A stretch of DNA of 64,000 bases from Chitinophaga pinensis (GTDB taxonomy: Bacteria > Bacteroidota > Bacteroidia > Chitinophagales > CAIOSU01), in contig CAMDKI010000002.1 in assembly GCA_945901065.1 (NCBI GenBank), forward strand, positions 62,001 through 126,000. The letters are read 5' to 3'. Positions within the stretch are counted from its first letter, which is position 1, and each line of letters opens with the position of its first letter. A model generated the notes under the pieces. It was not told where the DNA came from. It saw only the letters and a list, made by a program, of their open reading frames with translations, and did no database searches. This document shows positions 9,852 to 17,638 of the stretch, one piece after another. The position numbers and the translations under genes were made by a program.

Positions 9852-10679
9852 CTATTTCCCCGTCCACACCGGAGGGCGTTTTTCTATAAAGGCGGTCAAA
9901 CCTTCGGCGGCATCTTGGGTGCTCAATATTTCTTGCAACTGGCTAATTAAATAAGGGTGGTGTTCTGCTTCTGGCACCGATTTCAATTCGTTCCAAGCTT
10001 TCAAACCTAAACGGATGGCCGTTGGGCTTAGGGTTTTCAACTCGGCTACCAGGCCATCTACCGCTTCGTCCAGCTTATCGGCAGCTACCACTTGGGTGGC
10101 AAGGCCAAGCTCTAATGCTTCGGCAGCCTCAATGGCGCGGGCACGTATACACAAGTCGAGCAATTTGCGGGCAGGCATTATCGGCTTCAAACTAGCCATT
10201 ACCTGCATCGGCCAAATACCGCGTTTCACTTCTGGCAAACTGAATTGCACGCCTTCGGCCACAATTACGTGGGTGCAGCCACATACCAATAAAAATCCGC
10301 CAGCATATACATTGCCATGCACACGGGCAATGCAAGGCTTGTGCAAACCATTGAACGCATCGCCCAATACGGCACCATGCGATGGCTCGGGTATGGTGCT
10401 CACCGGTGCATCGGCGCCTTGGCCAGCGAACGATTTTAAATCGGCACCGGCACAAAATACATTACCCTCGGCGCGCAATACCACCGCCCACACATCATTG
10501 TTATAATGGGCATAGTTCAAGGTATATACTATCTCGTTCATGAACACGGGGTTCATGGCATTTTTCTTTTCGGGGCGGTTCAAGGTCATGGTAAGCACAT
10601 GATCGTGCTCCTCAACCTTTAGGTAGGCAAAAGTCTGCTCCTTGAATTTCATTGCTTGCTCGCGGGTGTATAGGGTCAT
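9852..10679 (-). CDS. Enoyl-CoA hydratase/isomerase (crotonase) family protein
   Basis: A 275-residue crotonase-fold protein. The acyl-CoA oxyanion region FCAGADLKSFAG and the second region NVYAGGFLLVCG are clear. Of the two glutamates used by hydratases, the second is present (SLPEVKRG), but the first, normally in GGGCE, is Leu here (AGGFLL). Simple water addition is therefore doubtful; an isomerase or another crotonase reaction is possible. 'IEKRPPVWTGK' closes the protein as usual. The start could also be the ATG at 10652 (MKFKEQ), which would shorten it by nine residues. On the minus strand it lies after the S23 gene and before folD. Confidence 0.88.
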   Translation of the reverse strand: MTLYTREQAMKFKEQTFAYLKVEEHDHVLTMTLNRPEKKNAMNPVFMNEIVYTLNYAHYNNDVWAVVLRAEGNVFCAGADLKSFAGQGADAPVSTIPEPSHGAVLGDAFNGLHKPCIARVHGNVYAGGFLLVCGCTHVIVAEGVQFSLPEVKRGIWPMQVMASLKPIMPARKLLDLCIRARAIEAAEALELGLATQVVAADKLDEAVDGLVAELKTLSPTAIRLGLKAWNELKSVPEAEHHPYLISQLQEILSTQDAAEGLTAFIEKRPPVWTGK

Positions 10680-10715
10680 GGTAGGTATTGGTTGTTATTG
10701 TGGCAAAAATACCCA

Positions 10716-10761
10716 TTTCCAATTTGGAAATTTGGAAATGTACCAATTTGAAAATGGAAAA
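10716..10761 (-). repeat. Start-side octamer array (AATTTGGA word)
   Basis: Copies of the 8-bp word (C)AAATTTC / GAAATTTG run between the S23 stop and the crotonase start. On the minus strand it reads CATTTCCAAATTTCC, the reverse complement of the arm at 11144-11187. The two arms enclose the S23 gene as inverted repeats. Confidence 0.8.
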
Positions 10762-10764
10762 ATG

Positions 10765-11118
10765 CTACAATGATTTTTTCGAAGTTGAAATGATTTTGGA
10801 GAGTATCAAAGTGATTTCCTTAGCCTTGGCAATTAGGATGTCACAGTTAGCTAATGGATAGGCTTTTTTACACAATCTGAGCCAATATATTGGTTCGTCA
10901 CATTCCTTTGCTGCAATTTTCATTTTATGAACAAAATCAGCTCTACTTTCGGCATTCTGCGCTTCACGAACCTGCGCACCTATTGAGGTTCCAGACTTTA
11001 ACAATTGATTTGAGATAACAAACTTCCTGTTATTTTCCAGCTCCTCACAAAACCGAATTATTTCAAGAGCAAAAGTAAAAGTGATATTCACTATTGGGTT
11101 TTCTTTATCTCCCCTCAT
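10765..11118 (-). CDS. Four helix bundle protein, S23/IVP family (copy 1)
   Basis: A 117-residue protein of the 23S rRNA intervening-sequence (S23) four-helix-bundle family, recognised from LLKSGTSIGAQVREAQNAES and KIAAKECDEPIYWL. The fold is shared with the Avd accessory protein of diversity-generating retroelements; no reverse transcriptase or variable gene is present here. The family's biochemical function is not established, though a basic nucleic-acid-binding bundle is usual. About 70 % identical by eye to copy 2 at 45579. Both copies lie co-directional between two host genes and are enclosed by inverted AATTTG arrays. Confidence 0.93.
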   Translation of the reverse strand: MRGDKENPIVNITFTFALEIIRFCEELENNRKFVISNQLLKSGTSIGAQVREAQNAESRADFVHKMKIAAKECDEPIYWLRLCKKAYPLANCDILIAKAKEITLILSKIISTSKKSL

Positions 11119-11143
11119 AAAGTCTATTTAACTTAAAAATATT

Positions 11144-11187
11144 GAATTCCCATTTCCAAATTAACACATTTCCAAATTTCCAAATTA
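11144..11187 (-). repeat. Stop-side octamer array (AATTTGGA word)
   Basis: On the minus strand the array starts with the TAA stop codon of the 482-residue gene itself (TAATTTGGAAATTTGG) and continues towards the S23 start. It is inverted relative to 10716-10761. Confidence 0.8.
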
Positions 11188-12633
11188 ACTCAGCTCCCCC
11201 ATCTTCTGTTTCAACCAATCTACATTGGTTATTTCTTTGGTTGAGGCAATGGATTTTTGGAGGGCTTGCAGCTCTTTGTCAAAGGCATTGTGGGAAACTA
11301 CGCCCTTCTTGTTTTTGAGCGTGGCTAGTTTTTTGGCAAACTTTAAGAGATTGCTGTTTACCTTAAATTGATACTCACTGATAAGCTTGTTGCGCTTTAG
11401 GAAAGTACGGAACGTATCGATCATGTTAAAGAAGGCATCTAGTTCGTCCAGTTCGTAGTAGGTTTTCAGTAGCGTGGTTTTTGCACCTAACCCGTAATAA
11501 AGGTCGGTAAACTCAACGTCGCGAAGCAAGATCATGGCCTCTTTTAGTTGGTTGCGGCTGTAATGCAACATTGCCAGATTGTAGGTGTAGGCGTTGTCGC
11601 GTTGGGCAGGGTCAAGCAAAGGGCGGTTGTATTCTATAAACTCGTGGCACCAATCGAACTCCTTTTGGCGCGTGGCAACGGTTACAATGTTCTTATAATC
11701 CCACTCGGTGAGTATGCCGTTTTGATAGATGACCTTATTGTGCAGCAGTGCCTTATATACCTCAAACAAACGCTGCAAGTACTCGCTTTTGCCGCTGTTT
11801 ATTTTCTTGATGCAATAGTTCTTGGCATAATCGTACATGCCACGGGCCTCGTTGGCATCAAAAGCCATTACGTTTTCGTTTAGGTAATTTATCAGGGCAC
11901 TGTAATGAGCTTCGTTTTCAGGTTCGGTTAAGGCTTTAAGTATGCGGTAGTAGGCCAACAACAGTTTTTCATCGGCATACAGTTCGTGATGCGCATCCAA
12001 GTGAAGGCAAGCTTCATCCAAAAAAGGCATATCATATTTCACCTTTACAATGTTGCTGCGATTGATCATTTCGCAGCTTACCCTGAGCTTGTTTAGCAAA
12101 TAATACCTATCCAAATGATTGGAGCGATGCTGGATGCTTTCATGCTGCGCCCTTGCCGATTGCGACATAAAATAGGTATCTGCCTCGCTCTCCAGTTCAA
12201 AACCCCAGCGGTGTCGTTCGCTATCGTCTTTGGTTTTTTCTAGGCTCTGGCGCATTAGGCGTTCGGCTTGCTCAAAGTACTTTCCGGCATTGCGGCTCCT
12301 AAGCTCACGCAGCAGACATAATTGCCCCCCAATGGGCTCTTTTTCATAATTTACCAACTGCAGGTATTGCTCTACCAGCTTGGTAAGCAAACTCATTACA
12401 TCTTTAATTCGTTGTACATCATAAGACTCATTAGGGAACAAATGAGCAAATGCCGCCTCTTTGCTAAACAAACCGCTATCGGCATCAGAATCAATAATTT
12501 CCAGCAAGTAGCTTAGTAGTTTTTGGCTGTTTTGGTGCTTGTTGTAGTATGGAGAATATACCAACTCCTGCAACCTAATTCGTTCTTTAGGTGTCAGCAA
12601 TTGAATAATATCAAGCAATTTACTATTTCTCAT
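11185..12633 (-). CDS. Conserved hypothetical protein, helical, 482 aa
   Basis: Not recognised by motif. The sequence is alpha-helical and charge-rich, with no signal peptide or membrane span. It begins MRNSKLLDIIQLLTPKERIRL and has a spacing of aromatic and small residues reminiscent of TPR-like solenoids (NAYTYNLAMLHYSRNQLKEAMILLRD). It is cytosolic by prediction. Its TAA stop is the first triplet of an AATTTGGA repeat arm. It is divergent from the T9SS protein at 12830. I infer only a scaffold-like protein of a Bacteroidota-type family. Confidence 0.8.
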   Translation of the reverse strand: MRNSKLLDIIQLLTPKERIRLQELVYSPYYNKHQNSQKLLSYLLEIIDSDADSGLFSKEAAFAHLFPNESYDVQRIKDVMSLLTKLVEQYLQLVNYEKEPIGGQLCLLRELRSRNAGKYFEQAERLMRQSLEKTKDDSERHRWGFELESEADTYFMSQSARAQHESIQHRSNHLDRYYLLNKLRVSCEMINRSNIVKVKYDMPFLDEACLHLDAHHELYADEKLLLAYYRILKALTEPENEAHYSALINYLNENVMAFDANEARGMYDYAKNYCIKKINSGKSEYLQRLFEVYKALLHNKVIYQNGILTEWDYKNIVTVATRQKEFDWCHEFIEYNRPLLDPAQRDNAYTYNLAMLHYSRNQLKEAMILLRDVEFTDLYYGLGAKTTLLKTYYELDELDAFFNMIDTFRTFLKRNKLISEYQFKVNSNLLKFAKKLATLKNKKGVVSHNAFDKELQALQKSIASTKEITNVDWLKQKMGELS

Positions 12634-12790
12634 AGCACCTCAATTCCACGATTTTGATAAAATCAACCAAAAGCATTTAAATCAAAACTAAGTATTTACA
12701 AGCATTTAAAACAATTAACTCACAAACATTAACATAATACCGATTCCACGATTGCCAAAAAATGTCTTTTTTATCTAGCATAGTACCCAT

Positions 12791-12798
12791 TACATTTG
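12791..12798 (+). promoter_or_regulatory. Bacteroidota -7 promoter box
   Basis: TACATTTG matches TAnnTTTG and lies 31 bp before the ATG at 12830. No clear -33 TTTG is seen at the usual 19-bp distance. Confidence 0.5.
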
Positions 12799-12829
12799 TA
12801 TTGTAAGAAGCCCAAAGAGCAACTTCAAC

Positions 12830-15013
12830 ATGAAAAAAACGAGCCTCATATTATTCATCCTACTAAGCTTTGCTGGCTTTACGGCCAAAGCGGTGCACTT
12901 AGTACCTATGGGCGGCGATCTTAGCTACCGCTACCTTGGGGGGAATGACTATGAGGTAACCCTACGGTTTTATAGGGATTGCCAAAGTTTTTCGGGCACT
13001 GGTATTAGCGATTTATTGCTACAATCGAGTTCGTGCGGTATCAGTGGTACCATTTATACCATGAGTTTGGTATCGAGTGGAGAGGTTACCCCACTTTGCC
13101 CTGCAAACCAAAACCTATCCGATTGTCAAGGCGGGTCTACTTTTAGTGGTATTTTTGAAGAAGTATATCGAGATACCATTGCGTTGCCCCAGCACTGCAC
13201 CGATTACATACTATCGGTAAGTGAATGTTGCCGCAGCGGGGCCATTAGCAACTTGTCCATTACCTCATCCAGCTTTGCGTTGCAATCGCAGTTAAATACG
13301 GGCACCGTTAACTTTAACAACTCTGCCTCGTTTAATGCACCGCCAAGTTTTTACCTTACTGCTGGGCAAACTTATTATTTAGATTTTAGCGCCACCGATG
13401 TTGACGGCGACTCGCTGGTATATGAAGTGGCAGAGCCTTTTAGAACGGCCAGCACCACCAACCCATACAACCCTCCGTTTACAGTTGGCAACCCTATGAA
13501 CTCTTTACCACCCGCTACCATTGACGCCATAACGGGTATATTGAGCGTAACTGCTACCACCGTGCAAGATGCTGTGCTGGCTGTAAGGGTTAGGGAATAT
13601 CGTGGTGGGGTGCTGGTAGGCACTACCTTAAGAGATGTGCATTTATTTGTGCGCAACCTCGTACCCTACAATACCCCGCCAACCTTGAGCGGCTTTGATA
13701 GTACTAATGTGATAACCCAATACGTTTGTGTTGGAGATACCTTTTCGTTTAGGATATATACCGACGACGAAGACACCGCGCAGTTGCTGGCTTTAGATAC
13801 CTTGCAAACCATACTAGGTGCTACCATCACCATCAACGGCGGTGCACACCCTTCTTTAGATTTCTTATGGATTGTAGATACAAGTAACGTATCGGCGCTG
13901 CCATACCTGCTGAGGCTAAAAGTTACGGATAACGGGTGTCCGGTTTATTTTAGCCAAACACGGGTGTTTAAGCTGTACGTTACAAATTGCGGGGCGCCGG
14001 TTTGGCCCGGTGATGCCAATAGCGATTTTTATGCCAACATGTACGATTTGTTACCGATTGGTCTCGCTTTTGGATATACTGGACCAAATCGGCCGTTCGC
14101 AACCACCAATTGGACCGCGCAAGCTGGCAACGATTGGGCTTGGGATTTTATTAATGGTGTAAACTTTAAGCACGCCGATTGCGATGGCAACGGTGTGGTA
14201 GATATAAATGACACGCTGGCTATAGTGCAAAATTATGGCCAAGTGCATGCGAAACAAGAAGGTCTACGTGGTTCTGTAACGGACCCCGTCCTGCAGTTCA
14301 TCGCTTTTGATGATACGGTAGTGGCGGGGTCCAATATCACGATTCCGATTAATTTAGGAACCGTGGCACAGCCCGCCGAAGATGTTTACGGTATTGCGTT
14401 TAGCGTTTTTTATGACCCAACGCTGGTAGTACCCGATAGCATATCTGTTGCCTACCCCAACAATTGGCTGAACACCACCGGCAATGAAGCCATAACGCTG
14501 GAGTATAATATACCTATTGCTGGCCAAATTGATATTGGCATTACGCGTACAACGCAAGGCGCTGTAAATGGCAATGGCGAAATTTGCCAAGTAAACATTG
14601 TAATGCAAGACGACATTACGGGCAAAGATTTTATAACTGCCCCAATGACTTTTACTTTCGGAAACACTAGAATGATTAACGCATCGGGTGTTGAGTTGAC
14701 CGTTGCCACCGAAGACCTAACCATTACCGCGAAACAGTTTACGGGTGTAAATGAGATAGGAAACTTGCTGGATGCCATAGTTTACCCAACACCTGCCACC
14801 AACAGCCTGTACATTTCGGCACCGGGCGGGCAACTGAAATCGATAGCAATTTATAACGCGCTTGGCGCTTTAGTGATGCATGAAGAACTAAATGGCACCA
14901 ACCAAGACCAAATAAACATAAACAACCTTGCAGCTGGTGTTTACACTGCGCGAGTTGAAGATATGGCCGGACAGGCTAGAATTTGTCGGATTGTCAGGAA
15001 CATCAGTCATTAG
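12830..15013 (+). CDS. T9SS-secreted protein with dockerin-like and cohesin-like regions
   Basis: A 727-residue exported protein with signal peptide MKKTSLILFILLSFAGFTAKA. The N-terminal part (VPMGGDLSYRYLGGNDYEVTL, Cys-rich to about residue 150, then Ig/cadherin-like DVDGDSLVYEV) resembles other Bacteroidota surface proteins. Around residues 387-466 lie two EF-hand-like loops (GDANSDFYANMYD and DCDGNGVVDIND), dockerin-like. About 484-620 resembles a cohesin fold (ITIPINL...FSVFYDPTLVV). The last about 80 residues are a T9SS type A sorting domain (YPTPATNSLYIS...YNALGALV...LAAGVYTARVED). Expected to be surface-attached or released. A strong terminator follows. Confidence 0.9.
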   Translation: MKKTSLILFILLSFAGFTAKAVHLVPMGGDLSYRYLGGNDYEVTLRFYRDCQSFSGTGISDLLLQSSSCGISGTIYTMSLVSSGEVTPLCPANQNLSDCQGGSTFSGIFEEVYRDTIALPQHCTDYILSVSECCRSGAISNLSITSSSFALQSQLNTGTVNFNNSASFNAPPSFYLTAGQTYYLDFSATDVDGDSLVYEVAEPFRTASTTNPYNPPFTVGNPMNSLPPATIDAITGILSVTATTVQDAVLAVRVREYRGGVLVGTTLRDVHLFVRNLVPYNTPPTLSGFDSTNVITQYVCVGDTFSFRIYTDDEDTAQLLALDTLQTILGATITINGGAHPSLDFLWIVDTSNVSALPYLLRLKVTDNGCPVYFSQTRVFKLYVTNCGAPVWPGDANSDFYANMYDLLPIGLAFGYTGPNRPFATTNWTAQAGNDWAWDFINGVNFKHADCDGNGVVDINDTLAIVQNYGQVHAKQEGLRGSVTDPVLQFIAFDDTVVAGSNITIPINLGTVAQPAEDVYGIAFSVFYDPTLVVPDSISVAYPNNWLNTTGNEAITLEYNIPIAGQIDIGITRTTQGAVNGNGEICQVNIVMQDDITGKDFITAPMTFTFGNTRMINASGVELTVATEDLTITAKQFTGVNEIGNLLDAIVYPTPATNSLYISAPGGQLKSIAIYNALGALVMHEELNGTNQDQININNLAAGVYTARVEDMAGQARICRIVRNISH

Positions 15014-15044
15014 GACGGGCAAAATCGGTGGCTGATGAACCAAA

Positions 15045-15080
15045 GGGGGCGCTTACTAGGTAAGCGCCTCTTTTTGTTTT
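15045..15080 (+). terminator. Rho-independent terminator
   Basis: Nine-base perfect stem GGCGCTTAC / GTAAGCGCC with a TAG loop, followed by a T-rich run, 32 bp after the T9SS protein's stop. Confidence 0.9.
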
Positions 15081-15102
15081 AGGGAGGTGCATTTGCATCC
15101 AA

Positions 15103-15316
15103 TTGGTCGGACGAGTATCATGCAAATTGAGCTAAATACAATTTGCGCAAAAGCCTCTGTAAAAGCGCTCGTCTGACCAATAAACAAAACATAGATAAAC
15201 CAACGCTATTGGGCATTCGATGTTCAATACAATAGTGGTCCGACCAACGCATTGCGACAACCCTAAACCTAAAACTGAGCAATACAACCCAAATGACGGG
15301 TATTGGTCAGACCACT
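15103..15316. promoter_or_regulatory. Four evenly spaced TTGGTCNGACC palindromes
   Basis: The 371-bp convergent gap 15014-15384 has no gene. It holds four copies of a palindrome centred at 15109, 15174, 15241 and 15309 (spacings 65, 67 and 68 bp): TTGGTCGGACGAG, CTCGTCTGACCAAT, AGTGGTCCGACCAAC and ATTGGTCAGACCACT. TGGTCNGACCA is the core of FadR/PdhR-type GntR operators. Copies 1/2 and 3/4 also form inverted pairs, so a hairpin-forming element is the alternative reading. No regulator gene is nearby. Confidence 0.6.
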
Positions 15317-15384
15317 TTCAAGGTCATAAAAAAGCGCCCACGGCAAAAACCGCAGGCGCATGTGCATTTATTATCGGTAGCAGA

Positions 15385-17460
15385 TTACTTTTTAGGGCCA
15401 GGGTGAGTTACACTCGCAGCATTGGTATAAATGGTTTGCTTATCGAGGGTCATGGGTTTAAATCCTTTGCTCACAAACAACTCCATCTGGTCGGTGTAAT
15501 GCGGGCTATCAGGCTTTGCCGAAGCGCCATAACTATGTACGGTCTCTATCTCAACACCCGCTTTGTTATACCGGCACATCATAATGTAGGAGTCGCCAAC
15601 CAATGTTTTGCGCATACCGTCTTTGTATGGGCCCGTCATGGCAGCACCCAACACATCGGGGCCACCACCTACAGGTAGTTCCTTGTCGCCACGCACCAGC
15701 TTTTGCACATCGCCCAGCGGCACGCGCAAGCTACCAAAATGCTTCATCATATGCTTTTTAGCAGCGCGCATGGCAGCTACATACTCTTCTTCGTAAAATG
15801 CATTGCATTCATATTGTACAGCCCTTTCTGTCATACCCTCCGCTATTTCGTAGAAAGCAAAAAACAGCAGTGCGGCTTCTTTATTATCCACATCGGCTAC
15901 CCTGTTCCAATCTTTAGCTACCGCAATGGCATCGGCAATATCAGGGTATTTATTAGGGTCAAGCTCGGTAAGCATTATCAAGTTTTCGCAACCAGAAGTA
16001 AAAATTTCTTGATTGAAAATATTGTCGAACTTAATGCGTTTCACATCTTCGTAACTAACCCTATCGTATTGGGCAATAAGCTCTTGGGCACGTATGCTGC
16101 GGTTATTGTCTTCCAGCTCGAAATTGAATGTTGGGTTAAAGTCGTAGGGATTTAAGTTCTCGCCTGGGCCCGTTGCATCAAAGGGTGTGTTGTTACAATT
16201 GAACAGGTACCCCGACTTAGGGTTTAAATATTGCGGCAACGAATCTAAAGGATAGTACTCCGGTTTCCAGAGCGTTTCAGAGGTATTGCCCGGTAATACA
16301 TTAAACCAATCGTACTTAGGATTGCGTTTCGGGAAAAGCCCGTTGCTGATGTAGTATATATTATCGTCCCTATCGGCATATATGAGGTTTGTGCAAGGGT
16401 GCGCCTGCATTCGGTAAGCATCCATAAACTCGCCGTAGTTACGGGCCTTGTTCATCTTATAGGTTTGCTCGGGTGCACTTATGTCCAACCCGGCAGGGAA
16501 ACGAAGCGAATAGTACCCTTCCTTGTTCTGAATGGTAGGCCCATACTTGCTGCGGTAGAAAGTCTTTTTAATCGGGATTTTAACAAAACCCACCTTTACC
16601 TTTACTTTGGCTGTATAAGGCTCCAAGGTTTCCCAGCCATCATCAAACTTATACTTCAGCTTATCCTTGGGGTGCATTTGCAATTTGTACACATCGCAAA
16701 AGTCAGGGTGATTAAGAGTGTTGGCCCAACCTAAGTTTTCGTTAGTACCTAGGAAAGGTGCCGCACCGCCAGGGAACGTGCCGCCTAGAAAATTCCATCC
16801 CTCTTCGCTGCAAACGTGCACTTCGTACCAAGAGAACAAACCTTCCAATGGTTGGTGGCTATTTACTATCAAATAAGCTTTGCCATCGGTGGTTTTTTTG
16901 CTGCTGAACGCAAAAGCATTGGAGCCATCGGGCAAACTGCCCTCATAATCGGCGATGAATCCCCCGAAAATCTTTTGGATATCAATGTATATATTAGCCA
17001 AAAGCGCCGAAGTAAGCGAGTAGCTTTTCACCAAATCTTTGCCGGTAACCGGGAACAAATCTTTGTGCAATACCTCTTTAGGGAAAGCCGCGGCATAGGC
17101 GTTCAAGCCATCGGCATAATACCCTAACACCTTTTTGAACTTGGGCGAGAATGCCGTCTCGTATTGTTCTTCCACCACGTGGTCTACATCCAATACATAA
17201 TACATAAAATCGAGTACGGCGCCATCCTTGCCATTCACTTCGCCCAATTTGCCGCGCACGCTAAGTAGCAGCTCTTGGGCGGTTTTAAAATCATCTTCGC
17301 CGGTAGCCCAAGCCAGACCATAGGCTACTTCCTCATCGGTGGGGGCAAAAATGTGGGGTACACCCCATTCATCGCGAACAATATCAATACGCGAAACATC
17401 AATCTGGGCCCATGCTGCTACATGGACCAATAAAAGCAAAAGCAGCGCTATACGCTTCAT
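15385..17460 (-). CDS. Penicillin acylase family protein (Ntn hydrolase)
   Basis: A 691-residue secreted hydrolase of the penicillin G acylase / acyl-homoserine-lactone acylase family. The signal peptide is MKRIALLLLLLVHVAAWAQ. The alpha-subunit opening is IVRDEWGVPHIFAPTDEEVAYGLAWA. The nucleophile Ser180 lies in PDGSNAFAFS, where autocleavage would create the beta subunit. 'NSHQPLEG' and 'GTNENLGWANTLNHPD' are typical of the family. Members cleave amide-linked acyl chains (beta-lactams, AHLs, lipopeptides); the substrate cannot be read. Active in the periplasm. The gene stands after the VWA gene on the same strand. Confidence 0.93.
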   Translation of the reverse strand: MKRIALLLLLLVHVAAWAQIDVSRIDIVRDEWGVPHIFAPTDEEVAYGLAWATGEDDFKTAQELLLSVRGKLGEVNGKDGAVLDFMYYVLDVDHVVEEQYETAFSPKFKKVLGYYADGLNAYAAAFPKEVLHKDLFPVTGKDLVKSYSLTSALLANIYIDIQKIFGGFIADYEGSLPDGSNAFAFSSKKTTDGKAYLIVNSHQPLEGLFSWYEVHVCSEEGWNFLGGTFPGGAAPFLGTNENLGWANTLNHPDFCDVYKLQMHPKDKLKYKFDDGWETLEPYTAKVKVKVGFVKIPIKKTFYRSKYGPTIQNKEGYYSLRFPAGLDISAPEQTYKMNKARNYGEFMDAYRMQAHPCTNLIYADRDDNIYYISNGLFPKRNPKYDWFNVLPGNTSETLWKPEYYPLDSLPQYLNPKSGYLFNCNNTPFDATGPGENLNPYDFNPTFNFELEDNNRSIRAQELIAQYDRVSYEDVKRIKFDNIFNQEIFTSGCENLIMLTELDPNKYPDIADAIAVAKDWNRVADVDNKEAALLFFAFYEIAEGMTERAVQYECNAFYEEEYVAAMRAAKKHMMKHFGSLRVPLGDVQKLVRGDKELPVGGGPDVLGAAMTGPYKDGMRKTLVGDSYIMMCRYNKAGVEIETVHSYGASAKPDSPHYTDQMELFVSKGFKPMTLDKQTIYTNAASVTHPGPKK

Positions 17461-17603
17461 AATGGGGGTAAGGTTTATAGGGAGGTAATTTATGGGCTAA
17501 AGATAAGACTTACCACAATGATATAGCCACCCATAATTGTGTTGCATGGGGTTTTATGTTTTTATGTGAAATGTGTGTTAAAGAGTGTTAAGGGATACAA
17601 CCC

Positions 17604-17631
17604 ACTCGTAAATCGTACCTCGTAAATCAAA
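17604..17631 (-). repeat. Stop-side heptamer array (TCGTANN word)
   Basis: On the minus strand it reads GATTTACGAGGTACGATTTACGAG shortly after the stop of the VWA gene, a three-unit array of the 7-bp word TACGA(N)2. No matching start-side arm was found before the acylase gene. Confidence 0.7.
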
Positions 17632-17638
17632 AACTGGT

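Noticed and set aside
10765..11118. Diversity-generating retroelement (because of the Avd-like S23 protein)
   Set aside because: No reverse transcriptase, template repeat or variable C-type-lectin gene is found near either S23 copy.
15220..15678. Plus-strand frame of 152 codons over the palindrome region
   Set aside because: Overlaps the end of the acylase gene in antisense and has no recognisable protein character; the palindromes explain the DNA better.
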